64,000 bases of DNA. Origin: JBOGXA01 sp050694175. GTDB lineage: Bacteria; Actinomycetota; CADDZG01; WHSQ01. The translations under genes and the position numbers were made by a program. Where the stretch lies: the NCBI GenBank assembly GCA_050694175.1, contig JBOGXA010000011.1, positions 45,341-109,340 of the forward strand, in the 5' to 3' direction. This document shows, one piece after another, positions 7,304 to 15,391 of the stretch. The notes under the pieces were generated by a model that was given only the letters and a program-made list of their open reading frames with translations, ran no database searches and was not told where the DNA came from. The first letter of the stretch is position 1, and each line of letters opens with the position of its first letter.

Positions 7304-8686
7304 CTACGCCGGTTGGGGTTGCGGCGGAAGCTTAGCGAGCGACGCCTCGAGCGCCTCGTCAGGAAGCGTGAAGTCCTCGAGCGAGCCGTTGATGTAGGCG
7401 TCGTACGCGCTCATGTCGAAGAAGCCGTGCCCGCACAGGTTGAAGAGGATCACCCGTTCCTCGTCGGTCTCTTGGGCCGCGAGCGCCTCGTCGATCGCAG
7501 CGCGGATGGCGTGCGCGGGTTCCGGCGCCGGGAGGAGCCCCTCGGCGCGTGCGAACTGAACCGCGGCCTCGAACACCGGACGCTGCTCGTAAGCCTTCGC
7601 TCCGATTACACCTTCTTTGACGAGGGCGCACAGGGTCGGCGCGTCCCCGTGGTAGCGGAGCCCTCCCGCGTGGACGGGCGCCGGCACGAACTCGTGCCCC
7701 AGCGTGTACATGGGCATGAGCGGGGTTGTCCCGGCGATGTCGCCGAAGTCGTAGGCGAAGACACCGCGCGTCAACGTCGGGCACGCCTCGGGTTCGACGG
7801 CGACGAAGCGCGTGGTCGCGTCACCTTTCAACACGTCTTGAACGAACGGATAGCAAAGGCCCGCATAGTTCGAGCCGCCCCCGACGCACCCGATCACTAC
7901 GTCGGGTACGTCCTCGAATGCCTCCATCTGCTTCTTGGCCTCCTGTCCGATGACCGTTTGATGCAGGCAGACGTGGTTGAGTACGGAGCCAAGCGAGTAG
8001 TTGGTGTCGACGTTTTGTGCTGCGACCTCGACGGCCTCAGAGATGGCGATTCCCAACGACCCTGTCGATTCAGGGTGCTCGGCGAGAACGTTGCGTCCCG
8101 CGCTCGTTTCTTCAGAGGGCGACGCGTGCACGGTTGCACCCCACGTCTGCATCAGCACGCGCCGGTAGGGCTTTTGCTCGTATGAGACCTTGACCATGAA
8201 GACGAGACACTCGAGGCCGAAGAACTGGCATGCAAGCGACAATGCGCTTCCCCATTGCCCGGCCCCCGTTTCTGTGGTGAGGCGCCTTATGCCGGCCTCC
8301 TTGTTGTAGTAGGCCTGCGCGACGGCGGTATTGGGCTTGTGGGATCCCGCCGGAGAGCCTCCTTCCCACTTGTAATAGATGCGTTGCTTGCCGCTCAGCC
8401 CGAGCGCGGCCTCGAGCCTCCGGGCACGGAAGAGCGGGGATGGTCGCCACAGCCGGTAGACATCGATGATGGCTCCCGGGATATCGATCCACGAGTCGCC
8501 GGAAACCTCCTGCATGATCAGGCTCTCGGGAAAGAGGGGTGCCAGATCTGCGGGGCCCGCCGGTTGCATCGTGCCCGGATGAAGTGGGGGCATTGGGTCA
8601 CCGGGCAGGTCGGGGAGGATGTTGTACCAGGCGGTGGGCAACTCCGTGTCGGCGAGAACTATCTTGCTGACGTCGTCGCGAGGCAT
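7304..8686 (-). CDS. trpB: TrpB2-type tryptophan synthase beta-like PLP enzyme
   Basis: The 460-aa product belongs to the longer TrpB2 branch of tryptophan synthase beta subunits, which condense indole with serine. The PLP-binding lysine lies in GGSPAGSHKPNTA, followed by TTETGAGQWGSALS and the phosphate-binding CVGGGSNYAGLCYP. The N-terminal region (LPTAWYNILPDLP, then PSPLFRARRLEAALG) is the TrpB2 type rather than TrpB1. There is no adjacent trpA, consistent with stand-alone TrpB2 enzymes that use free indole. A ribosome-binding AGGGGGG lies just before the ATG at 8686. The neighbourhood also contains tryptophan dioxygenase. Confidence 0.92.
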   Translation of the reverse strand: MPRDDVSKIVLADTELPTAWYNILPDLPGDPMPPLHPGTMQPAGPADLAPLFPESLIMQEVSGDSWIDIPGAIIDVYRLWRPSPLFRARRLEAALGLSGKQRIYYKWEGGSPAGSHKPNTAVAQAYYNKEAGIRRLTTETGAGQWGSALSLACQFFGLECLVFMVKVSYEQKPYRRVLMQTWGATVHASPSEETSAGRNVLAEHPESTGSLGIAISEAVEVAAQNVDTNYSLGSVLNHVCLHQTVIGQEAKKQMEAFEDVPDVVIGCVGGGSNYAGLCYPFVQDVLKGDATTRFVAVEPEACPTLTRGVFAYDFGDIAGTTPLMPMYTLGHEFVPAPVHAGGLRYHGDAPTLCALVKEGVIGAKAYEQRPVFEAAVQFARAEGLLPAPEPAHAIRAAIDEALAAQETDEERVILFNLCGHGFFDMSAYDAYINGSLEDFTLPDEALEASLAKLPPQPQPA

Positions 8687-8725
8687 ATGTTCCCCCCTAG
8701 ATCGGTTTACGCCGCGGTCCCTGAC

Positions 8726-8731
8726 TATAGT
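8726..8731 (+). promoter_or_regulatory. Possible -10 element (TATAGT)
   Basis: TATAGT in the 71-bp divergent region between trpB2 (minus) and the 142-aa membrane protein (plus), 27 bp before its ATG. The -35 region around GGTTTAC (8704-8710) is a poor match and the spacing is short, so this is tentative. Confidence 0.3.
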
Positions 8732-8757
8732 GCTGGGCGCGCCGAGAGGTCTTGTGA

Positions 8758-9186
8758 ATGAACGAGCGCAAACGTAACGCGGCGGTAGCCGCCATCGTGC
8801 TGATCGTGGTCCCCATAGCGCTGCTGTTGCTGTGGAGAGCCTGGAGCGGACCGGGCGTCCTTGTCTCCTACACGAGGAGCGGGGGCCTGGCAGGGATCAC
8901 CGAGAGGATGGTCGTCTACCGCGACGGTCGGGTCGTGTACGCGGACAACCGCGACGCAGAGCATGAGTTCACCGTCTCCGATCGGGAGCTAAGCCGCGTG
9001 GAGGAGACGCTGGCGGACGGGAACTGGCCGTCGGAGCCGACCGTCTACGGGCGGCCGACCGTGGCCGACGGATTCCAGCACGATCTCTCGTATGACGGTC
9101 ACATCGTCAGGGCCTACGACGAAGTGAGGATCGAGTGGCTCGACCGGGCGATCGATGCGGTGGGGGCCCTCCGAGGTGACGCCTGA
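8758..9186 (+). CDS. Membrane-anchored hypothetical protein
   Basis: 142 aa beginning MNERKRNAAVAA, with one N-terminal transmembrane helix (VAAIVLIVVPIALLLLW, about residues 10-27) and an extracytoplasmic domain of about 110 residues. The soluble part (VLVSYTRSGGLAGITERMVVY, then DRELSRVEETLADGNWP) resembles small actinobacterial proteins that adopt a beta-sheet fold and start with 'YxRSGGLAG', also seen in protealysin-inhibitor (emfourin-like) families. I have no firm function. It is divergent from trpB2. Confidence 0.75.
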   Translation: MNERKRNAAVAAIVLIVVPIALLLLWRAWSGPGVLVSYTRSGGLAGITERMVVYRDGRVVYADNRDAEHEFTVSDRELSRVEETLADGNWPSEPTVYGRPTVADGFQHDLSYDGHIVRAYDEVRIEWLDRAIDAVGALRGDA

Positions 9187-9275
9187 CGGCTTCCCGGTCC
9201 GGGGCGTGCGAGGGTTAGCGAGGGAAGCGGGAGGGTATTGGCTAGGCGGCCATTCGCAAGCAAGGGGAGGTTCAC

Positions 9276-9560
9276 ATGCGTGGTTCGGGGATTATCGCGA
9301 TCGTCTATCTGGTGATCGGCGTGCTCGTCGCCGCGGCGCGCGATTACTTCGAGAGGCTTGGCAGCGTCCAGGGGATCCTTTCGCTGCTCCTGGCCATCGT
9401 GCTGTGGCCCCTGATCCTGTTCGGCGTCGACATCCGGATCGGTAAGGACGGCGACGGGGGCAGGAAGGACATTCTGTTGCCGCTGGGGCTGATGTGGTCA
9501 ATGACGACGGCCCGGGGCCGGGCACTGCTGGACGCGGTCGGGAGGGGCCGGGCCGCCTGA
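9276..9560 (+). CDS. Small two-TM membrane protein
   Basis: A 94-aa protein with two hydrophobic segments (IIAIVYLVIGVLVAAA and LSLLLAIVLWPLILFGV) and a short basic C-terminal tail. A clear ribosome-binding site, AGGGGAGG (9263-9270), precedes the ATG at 9276. The pattern of TM, DYFERLGSVQ, TM matches small actinobacterial membrane proteins of unknown role. No motif suggests activity. It is convergent with the 64-aa gene downstream. Confidence 0.7.
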   Translation: MRGSGIIAIVYLVIGVLVAAARDYFERLGSVQGILSLLLAIVLWPLILFGVDIRIGKDGDGGRKDILLPLGLMWSMTTARGRALLDAVGRGRAA

Positions 9561-9566
9561 CCAAAA

Positions 9567-9595
9567 GGCGGTTTTGTTAGTCGTTTAGTACCGCC
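9567..9595. terminator. Hairpin between convergent genes
   Basis: GGCGGT (9567-9572) pairs with ACCGCC (9590-9595) around a 17-nt T-rich loop. It follows the 94-aa membrane-protein stop at 9560 and faces the convergent gene ending at 9641, so it may terminate transcripts from the left. Confidence 0.4.
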
Positions 9596-9640
9596 GGACG
9601 ACCCAAGGGTCCATCAGAACCCCGTTTGGGCCCGGGGGGG

Positions 9641-9835
9641 TCAGGCCCCCAGGTGGTAGACGTGCCCGGGATCCTGATCGAGCCCGTTCGCCACCTGCCA
9701 CAGCGCGGCGAGCGCCTTGAGCGCGTTTCGCTCCTGGTAGGGGGCGAGGTCGTCGCGGTGCTCGGACAGGATCGTCGCCAGCTCCTGGTAGCAACCCATC
9801 AGGCGACCCTCGGCCTTGTTCAGCTCGGCCATCAC
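9641..9835 (-). CDS. Small conserved-looking hypothetical protein coupled to the ligase gene
   Basis: A 64-aa cytosolic protein (GTG 9835 or ATG 9832) rich in helix formers, with AYQ/ELATILSEHRDDLAPYQER-like sequence and no signal or TM. Its start overlaps the TGA of the upstream phenylacetate-CoA-ligase-like gene (9832-9834), so the two are translationally coupled. No domain recognised; it may be a small partner or regulator of the ligase. Confidence 0.6.
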   Translation of the reverse strand: MMAELNKAEGRLMGCYQELATILSEHRDDLAPYQERNALKALAALWQVANGLDQDPGHVYHLGA

Positions 9836-11190
9836 GCCTCCCTTCTCTTACCCTCGTCGCCGATGACCTCCCGGTCGTCAGCGAGCCTCTTCGCCTTGAG
9901 CTCGAAGCGCGGCAGGGTCTCGTCGGCGACCACGCGCACCCCGAAGCGCAGGCCCTCGTGCGCGTCGGCGAGGGCCGTGGCCAGCTCCGACACGATGCGC
10001 TCCCGATCTGCGTTCGGGTCCGGTAGTTCGATGAGGACTTCGATCTCGTCCCGAATCCCCTCGGCCGTAAAGAGATGTATCTGGAACTCGTCGATCTCCC
10101 GGTACTCACGCACGATTGACTCGACCGCGCGCGGGTACACGTTGGTCCCTCGCACGAGCTTCATGTCGTCGACGCGTCCCCTTATCCCGCCCTCGTAGAT
10201 GTCGAAGGTGCGGCCGCACGTACAAGCAACGGCGGGGACCTTAACGACGAGGTCTCGGGTCCGGTAGCGGATGACCGGGATGAAGCCGCGCCCGAACGAG
10301 GTCACCACCCGCTCGCCCCGCTCCCCGTAGGGAACCGGTTCCTCGGAGACCGGGTCGATTACCTCTTCGATGTAATGATCCTCGATGATGTGCGTTCCCC
10401 CCGGCTGGTGGTCGCACTCGAAGATCATGATCGTACCGAGCTCGGTCATGCCGGCCGTGTCGCCCGCTTTTGCTCCCCACTGCTCCTCGATGAGCTTCTT
10501 GGTCGCGGGGATTGATCCCGCCGGCTCGCCCGACAGGATCAGCCGGGTGACGGCACTCGACGGAAGATCGGCCCCCATGCGCTGCGCCTCTTGGGCCATG
10601 CGGAGCGCATAGGTTGGCGTAGAGCAGACGACCGTCGCGTTCATATCGATGATCTGTTTCACGCGCGCCTCGGTCGTCATGTTGCCGCCCGGAAGAACGA
10701 GGCATCCCATCTTCTCGCACGCGTAGTGTGCTCCCCAGAATCCGACGAACGTCCCGTAGCTGAACGCGAAGAAGACAACGTCTTCCGGCCGGATGCCGAA
10801 GCCCCAGAAGCCGTAGCACCACATCTCGGCGATCCACTCCCAGTCCTTCATCGAATCGAGGACCCGGATGGGCGTCCTGCCGGTGGTACCCGACGTCAGG
10901 TGATAGCGGATGGCGGCCTCCTCGGGGGCCGCGAGGATCGGTCCGTAGGGGGGGTGGTCGATCTGTCCCTGCATCCAGTCGTCGCGCGTGAGGAAGGGAA
11001 TTCGCCGCAAGTCGTCGAGGCTCACCATGCTGTCGGCCGTGACGCCAACGTCGTGCAAGCGCTTGGAATGAAAAGGGACCTGCGCCTCGGTCCATTCGAT
11101 GAGGTTCTTCAGTTTCCGGAGTTGCAGAGCCTCGAGCCGATCGCGCGGCATCGTCTCGTGCCGCGGGTTCCAGTACGGCGAGTGCGCCAT
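9832..11190 (-). CDS. Phenylacetate-CoA ligase-like AMP-forming enzyme
   Basis: A 452-aa adenylate-forming ligase of the PaaK branch, which activates aryl or other carboxylates to CoA thioesters via an acyl-AMP. The start at ATG 11190 gives MAHSPYWNPRHETMPR, the usual PaaK-like opening (YWNP.. E). The P-loop equivalent LTSGTTGRTPIRV, the GGNMTTEARVKQI region and the adenylate-binding GDTAGMTELG are intact. The C-terminal RGRVDDMKLVRGTNVYPRAV is the PaaK C-terminal domain signature. The open frame extends upstream to 11658, but that part is antisense to the acyl-CoA dehydrogenase and is not coding. It is divergent from that dehydrogenase. Phenylacetate is not guaranteed as the substrate; many homologues act on other aryl or amino acids. 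Confidence 0.9.
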   Translation of the reverse strand: MAHSPYWNPRHETMPRDRLEALQLRKLKNLIEWTEAQVPFHSKRLHDVGVTADSMVSLDDLRRIPFLTRDDWMQGQIDHPPYGPILAAPEEAAIRYHLTSGTTGRTPIRVLDSMKDWEWIAEMWCYGFWGFGIRPEDVVFFAFSYGTFVGFWGAHYACEKMGCLVLPGGNMTTEARVKQIIDMNATVVCSTPTYALRMAQEAQRMGADLPSSAVTRLILSGEPAGSIPATKKLIEEQWGAKAGDTAGMTELGTIMIFECDHQPGGTHIIEDHYIEEVIDPVSEEPVPYGERGERVVTSFGRGFIPVIRYRTRDLVVKVPAVACTCGRTFDIYEGGIRGRVDDMKLVRGTNVYPRAVESIVREYREIDEFQIHLFTAEGIRDEIEVLIELPDPNADRERIVSELATALADAHEGLRFGVRVVADETLPRFELKAKRLADDREVIGDEGKRREA

Positions 11191-11278
11191 TGCCTCACCC
11201 CCCAAGAAAGTGACGGTTACCGGTTCAGTATCGCGCCCCGCGTTCCGGTGGCGCCGGGCGCAACGGTAGTTTGCATCC
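11191..11278. promoter_or_regulatory. Divergent promoter region, acyl-CoA ligase / acyl-CoA dehydrogenase
   Basis: The 88-bp region separates the two divergently transcribed acyl-CoA genes and must hold both promoters. It contains related motifs CGGTTACCGGTT and ACGGTAG, which could be half-sites for a shared regulator. No confident -10/-35 pair was found. Confidence 0.35.
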
Positions 11279-12415
11279 ATGCAGTTCGCACTGTCCGATG
11301 AGCACCGGCTGCTCGTCGAGGAGACACGCCGGCGGGCGCGGACTGAGCTCGTCGCCGTGGCCGCCGCGGGAGCCGCCGGGCGAGTCAACCGGCCGCTTGT
11401 CAAGACGCTCGGAGACGCCGGGCTGCTTCCGATGCTCTGGCCGAGGCGGGTTGGAGGCATGCGTGAGGGCGAGATCGGCGCTCTCGAGGTGTGTCTCGTG
11501 CGGGAGGCGCTTGCGAGCGAGTGCCCCGCGGCGGAGACGGCCCTAGCGCTGCAGGGACTCGGCGGGTACCCGATCCTGACCGCGGGGCGCGACGAGATAG
11601 TCGACCGCTGGGTGCCGGCAATCGTGCGCGGGGAAGCCGTGGCCGCGTTTGCACTCACCGAGCCGGGAGCCGGTTCGGATGCCGCCGCGCTCGAGCTCGC
11701 CGCGGAGCCCGACGGCGACGGCTATCGCCTCACCGGAGAAAAGAAGTGGATCTCGAACGCGCCCGACGCGGACGTCTACACGGTCTTTGCCAGGACCACC
11801 CGGGGGGCCGGGGGCAAGGGTGTGACCGCATTCGTCGTCGCGGGGGATGCCGCCGGGCTCTCCGGCGAGCACCTGGCCACGGTCGACGACCATCCGATCG
11901 GCACGCTGGTCCTCGACGGAGTCGCAGTCGGGCCCGAGGCGGTGCTCGGTGAGGTCGACCGCGGATTCAGAGTGGCGATGGCGACTCTGAATCTCTTTCG
12001 GCCGAGCGTGGGCGGAGCCGCGGTCGGGATGGCGCAGGCGGCCCTTGAAGCCGCGATCGAACACGCGGGCCGGCGGGAGGCGTTCGGGGTCCCGCTGCGC
12101 GAGTTCCAGGCGGTGTCGCATCGGCTCGCCGACATGGCCGCGGGCATCGAGGCCGCGCGCGCCCTCGTCTATCGCGCCGCCGCCGTGTACGACGCGGGCG
12201 AAGCCGACGTGGCGAAGACGAGCGCGATGGCGAAGCTGGTCGCGACCGAGACCGCACAATGGATTGTCGACGCGGCTGTGCAGATACACGGGGCCGCGGG
12301 GCTCGAGCGAGGGCACCTCGTGGAACACCTCTATCGTCAGGTGCGCGCGCTCCGGATCTACGAGGGGACGTCGGAGATCCAACGAGAGATCATCGCCCGC
12401 GAGCTGTATCGGTGA
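11279..12415 (+). CDS. Acyl-CoA dehydrogenase
   Basis: A 378-aa FAD flavoenzyme that introduces an alpha,beta double bond into an acyl-CoA. N-terminal helical domain (MQFALSDEHRLLVEETRR). Middle domain with AAFALTEPGAGSDAAALE and the KKWISNAPDADVYTVFA segment that contacts FAD. C-terminal domain with REAFGVPLREFQAVSHRLAD and the terminal signature IYEGTSEIQREIIARELYR, whose Glu is the usual catalytic base. Full length for the family (370-390). It starts at ATG 11279, divergent from the ligase gene and converging on ridA 13 bp away. Chain-length specificity is not readable. Confidence 0.92.
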   Translation: MQFALSDEHRLLVEETRRRARTELVAVAAAGAAGRVNRPLVKTLGDAGLLPMLWPRRVGGMREGEIGALEVCLVREALASECPAAETALALQGLGGYPILTAGRDEIVDRWVPAIVRGEAVAAFALTEPGAGSDAAALELAAEPDGDGYRLTGEKKWISNAPDADVYTVFARTTRGAGGKGVTAFVVAGDAAGLSGEHLATVDDHPIGTLVLDGVAVGPEAVLGEVDRGFRVAMATLNLFRPSVGGAAVGMAQAALEAAIEHAGRREAFGVPLREFQAVSHRLADMAAGIEAARALVYRAAAVYDAGEADVAKTSAMAKLVATETAQWIVDAAVQIHGAAGLERGHLVEHLYRQVRALRIYEGTSEIQREIIARELYR

Positions 12416-12428
12416 GGCGGCTCGGGCT

Positions 12429-12836
12429 TCAGTCGGGGACGACCGCCGTGCACACGAGCTCGACCACCGCGTCCGGGTCGAACAGCGCCGTGACCTCGAG
12501 GAGAGCGATCGCCGGATAGTGAGTTCCGAAGTGCCGGCGGTATACCTCTCCGAGCTCGCGCCGCCGGCCCCGGTAGGCGCCGGCGTCGGTGACGTAGATC
12601 TGCATCGCCACGAGGTGCTCGGGGCGGGCCCCGGCCCCGTCGAGCGCGGCGACCACGTTGGCGCACGCCTTCTCGAACTGGTCGACGATCCCGTCACCGA
12701 CCACCTTGCCGTCGGCACCGAGGGCGGCCTGGCCGCCCAGGTAGATCGCGCGCCCGGGCGCGGCGATGAGCGCGTGCGAGAAGCCGGAGGCGCGGGGAAG
12801 CCCCTCGGGATTAACGGCGCGGTGCGGTGAGGTCAT
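12429..12836 (-). CDS. RidA/YjgF family protein
   Basis: A 135-aa protein of the RidA family, whose members hydrolyse reactive enamine/imine intermediates or act as paralogous enzymes in catabolic operons. Seen are VNPEGLPRASGFSHAL, IYLGGQAALGADGKVVG, the DQFEKACANVVAALDGAG helix and the C-terminal YPAIALLEVTALFDPDAVVE. The canonical IRA-type substrate-binding Arg near the C-terminus is replaced by VCTAVVPD, so it may not be a classic deaminase. Its ATG overlaps the enoyl-CoA hydratase stop by 4 bp. It is the last gene of a four-gene minus-strand operon. Confidence 0.88.
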   Translation of the reverse strand: MTSPHRAVNPEGLPRASGFSHALIAAPGRAIYLGGQAALGADGKVVGDGIVDQFEKACANVVAALDGAGARPEHLVAMQIYVTDAGAYRGRRRELGEVYRRHFGTHYPAIALLEVTALFDPDAVVELVCTAVVPD

Positions 12837-13660
12837 CGTCCCCGCCAGCGCGGGGAGCGCCCCTCGGTGAAGGCCTCGTAGAACTCACGATGGTCCTCAC
12901 CGGTCATCAGCAAGGCCTGCGTCGAAGCCTCGAGCTCGATCGCCCCGGCGAGATCCAGGTCCAGCTCGCGAGACAGCAACATCTTGGTGGCGGCGATCGC
13001 GAACGAGGGCCCGGATGCGAGGCGGGCGGCGAGCTCGTTGGAAGCCGAACCGAGGCCGTCGTCGGGTACAACTTGCGTGGCGAGGCCGATCTCGAGCGCG
13101 CGCTCCGCCGGTGCGACGTCGCCGAGCAATAGCAGCTCGGTCGCGCGCCCGAACCCCACGACGCGCGGCAACAGATAGGCGGAGCCCATGTCGGCCCCGG
13201 CGAGGCCCACCTTCGTAAAGAGGAACGCGAACGAAGCCGATTCGGCGAGGATGCGGAAGTCGGACGCGAGCGCGATGACGGCGCCGGCTCCCGCAGCCAC
13301 GCCGTTGACCGCGGCGACGATGGGCACCGGGCACTCGCGCATTCGCTGGACGACCGTACCGGTCATGCGCGTGAACTCGAGCAGTTCGCGCGTTCCGCTC
13401 TTTAGCAACTCTCCGATGATCTCGTTGACGTCACCTCCGGAGCAGAAGCCGCGCCCTTGCCCTGTGATGACGAGCACACGGACGTCGTCTCGATGCGGAA
13501 GCTCGGTGAGAAGGTCGCGCAGGTCCGCATAGACGTCGAAGGTGAGTGCATTCAGCACCTCCGGCCGCGAGAAGGTAACCGTGGCAACGCCGTCGGCGAC
13601 GGCAAAGTCGAAGTGCTTCCAGTTGTCGGTGAATCCGGCGGAGGCGCGGAACGGACTCAT
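12833..13660 (-). CDS. Enoyl-CoA hydratase/isomerase family protein
   Basis: A 275-aa crotonase-fold protein. The oxyanion-hole segments are GRGFCSGGDVNEIIG and VAAVNGVAAGAGAVIALASD. The GADMGSAYLLPRVVGFGRAT segment occupies the place of the catalytic Glu region; here Asp/Gly replaces one of the two hydratase glutamates, so an isomerase, or a ring-opening hydratase of the PaaG/BadI kind, is possible. It lies 11 bp downstream of the glutaryl-CoA dehydrogenase-type gene and overlaps ridA, supporting a short acyl-CoA degradation operon. The exact substrate is open. Confidence 0.88.
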   Translation of the reverse strand: MSPFRASAGFTDNWKHFDFAVADGVATVTFSRPEVLNALTFDVYADLRDLLTELPHRDDVRVLVITGQGRGFCSGGDVNEIIGELLKSGTRELLEFTRMTGTVVQRMRECPVPIVAAVNGVAAGAGAVIALASDFRILAESASFAFLFTKVGLAGADMGSAYLLPRVVGFGRATELLLLGDVAPAERALEIGLATQVVPDDGLGSASNELAARLASGPSFAIAATKMLLSRELDLDLAGAIELEASTQALLMTGEDHREFYEAFTEGRSPRWRGR

Positions 13661-13671
13661 CTAGTGGGGCA

Positions 13672-14859
13672 CTATGTGAAGGCTCGGAGGCCGGTCAGCG
13701 CCTCGCCGAGGATGAGGGTGTGGATCTCGCTCGTCCCCTCGTAGGTGAGCACCGACTCGAGGTTGTTCATGTGCCTGATGACGGGATACTCGAGCGTTAT
13801 CCCATTCGCTCCGAGGATCGTGCGCGCCTCGCGCGCGACCTTCAATGCCTCGCGCACGTTGTTTAGCTTTCCGAAGCTCACCTGCAGATGCGACAACACG
13901 CCTTCGTCTTTCATCCGCCCGAGGTGCAGCGCAAGCAGAGTGCCCTTGTTGATTTCGAGAAGCATGTTGACGAGCTTCTGCTGAGTCAGTTGGAAGCCGC
14001 CGATCGGGCGATCGAACTGTTCGCGCGTCTTTGAGTATTCGAGTGCGGACTCATAACAGGCGCGTGCTGCTCCCATCGAACCCCAGATGATCCCAAAGCG
14101 GGCCTCGTTCAGGCAGGACAGTGGGCCCTTCATTCCGACGACGCCGGGCAGGACCGCATCGCCCGGCAGCCGGCAGTCCTCGAAGACGAGCTCCGATGTG
14201 ACCGACGCGCGCAGCGACAGCTTGCGGTGGATGTCGCGCGTCGTGAACCCGCGGGCTCCTCTCGGCACGAGGAAGCCCCTGACTCCGTCGTCGGTCCGGG
14301 CCCACACCACGGCGATGTCCGCGATCCCACCGTTCGTGATCCACATCTTGGTGCCGTTGAGCACCCAGTCGGATCCGTCGCTACGGGCGGCGGCGCGCAT
14401 CCGAGACGGATCGCTCCCGAAGTCCGGCTCGGTGAGGCCGAAGCAGCCGAGCGCCTCGCCGGCCGCCATCCGGGGCAGCCACTCCTCTTTCTGTTCGTCG
14501 GATCCGTACGCCCAGATGGGGAACATTGCGAGCGAGCCCTGAACCGATACGAAGCTGCGCACGCCGCTGTCGCCGGCCTCGAGCTCCATACATGCAAGCC
14601 CGTAGGAAACGGAGTTGACGCCGGCGCACCCGTAGCCGGTGAGATGCATGCCCATGAGTCCGAGCTCCCCGAACTCGGTGGCCAGCTCGCGCGGGACCTC
14701 GCCCGAGTCGAACCACTTCTCGATGTCGGGGAGCACCCGGTCACGGACGAACTTCCGGACGGTGTCGCGCAGCATCTTTTCCTCGTCCGACAGGAGCGCG
14801 TCGATGTTGAGGAAATCCCTGGGGTCCACCTCGGCGCTTCGCACCTCGTCCGGGCTCAT
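13672..14859 (-). CDS. Acyl-CoA dehydrogenase, glutaryl-CoA dehydrogenase type
   Basis: A 395-aa protein matching the glutaryl-CoA dehydrogenase branch, which oxidises and decarboxylates glutaryl-CoA to crotonyl-CoA at the end of lysine and tryptophan catabolism. Family-typical sequence includes FLNIDALLSDEEKMLRDTVR, SGVRSFVSVQGSLAMFPI, GCFGLTEPDFGSDPSRM, LNEARFGIIWGSMGAARAC and the C-terminal YEGTSEIHTLILGEALTG, whose Glu is the catalytic base. It overlaps the upstream thioesterase gene by 4 bp (14856-14859). With an enoyl-CoA hydratase directly downstream, the operon could carry glutaryl-CoA through crotonyl-CoA. Assignment of GCDH rather than another short-chain dehydrogenase is likely, not certain. 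Confidence 0.88.
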   Translation of the reverse strand: MSPDEVRSAEVDPRDFLNIDALLSDEEKMLRDTVRKFVRDRVLPDIEKWFDSGEVPRELATEFGELGLMGMHLTGYGCAGVNSVSYGLACMELEAGDSGVRSFVSVQGSLAMFPIWAYGSDEQKEEWLPRMAAGEALGCFGLTEPDFGSDPSRMRAAARSDGSDWVLNGTKMWITNGGIADIAVVWARTDDGVRGFLVPRGARGFTTRDIHRKLSLRASVTSELVFEDCRLPGDAVLPGVVGMKGPLSCLNEARFGIIWGSMGAARACYESALEYSKTREQFDRPIGGFQLTQQKLVNMLLEINKGTLLALHLGRMKDEGVLSHLQVSFGKLNNVREALKVAREARTILGANGITLEYPVIRHMNNLESVLTYEGTSEIHTLILGEALTGLRAFT

Positions 14860-15317
14860 GGGCTGCTCCCTTCCGATGCCACGTTACCCGAGACGAGCCG
14901 TTCTCCGGGCTGAGGGCCGGCCGTCAGCAGAAGGCGGCGGTGGGCCTCGTCCCACGCGCGCGGGCGCCCGTCGGGGCCGACGAGGGCGGCGATGAAACGG
15001 ACATCGACGCACACCTCGGCGCCGCGGGTGATCTCGACCGCATAGGAGATCGAGCTGCGGCCCACTTCCTCGACACGCAGACGGACGTCCACGAGATCGC
15101 GATGGTCAAGGGGGGCCCTGAAGTCTGCCGATACATGTACTCGTGGAAGCGAGCCGTAGACCTCGTCGAGGATGCCAAGGGCCTCTAGGAGTGCAGTCTC
15201 GGCCCACTCGAGCATCCGGAACGCCGCAGTGTTGTGGTAATGGCCCGACGCGTCCGTGTCCGACCACTCAATCCTCCGCTGGATGCTGATGGATGCGGGA
15301 CGCTCGTCGTCGTTCAT
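14856..15317 (-). CDS. 4HBT-family acyl-CoA thioesterase
   Basis: A 153-aa hotdog-fold thioesterase starting at ATG 15317. The conserved segment IEWSDTDASGHYHNTAAFRMLEWAET holds the Asp of the 4-hydroxybenzoyl-CoA thioesterase catalytic motif and the substrate-facing His/Asn. Later parts (VHVSADFRAPLDHRDLVDV, SISYAVEITRGAEVCVD) are standard for the family. The frame is open upstream to 15452 but that lacks family similarity. First gene of the minus-strand operon thioesterase-GCDH-enoyl hydratase-RidA; it may release free acids or CoA during the pathway. Confidence 0.85.
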   Translation of the reverse strand: MNDDERPASISIQRRIEWSDTDASGHYHNTAAFRMLEWAETALLEALGILDEVYGSLPRVHVSADFRAPLDHRDLVDVRLRVEEVGRSSISYAVEITRGAEVCVDVRFIAALVGPDGRPRAWDEAHRRLLLTAGPQPGERLVSGNVASEGSSP

Positions 15318-15391
15318 CGGGGCTAGCCTATGGTGCGGGATGCGGACGTGACTTCGTGATTGACGGGCGATTGGGGGGGCACACCTCTTTT

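Noticed and set aside
9641..9835. 64-aa gene as an artefact
   Set aside because: Considered non-coding at first, but the start overlapping the ligase stop and helix-like sequence justify keeping it at moderate confidence.
11191..11658. Upstream extension of the phenylacetate-CoA ligase-like frame
   Set aside because: Ser/Arg-rich, antisense to the acyl-CoA dehydrogenase; the family N-terminus begins at ATG 11190.
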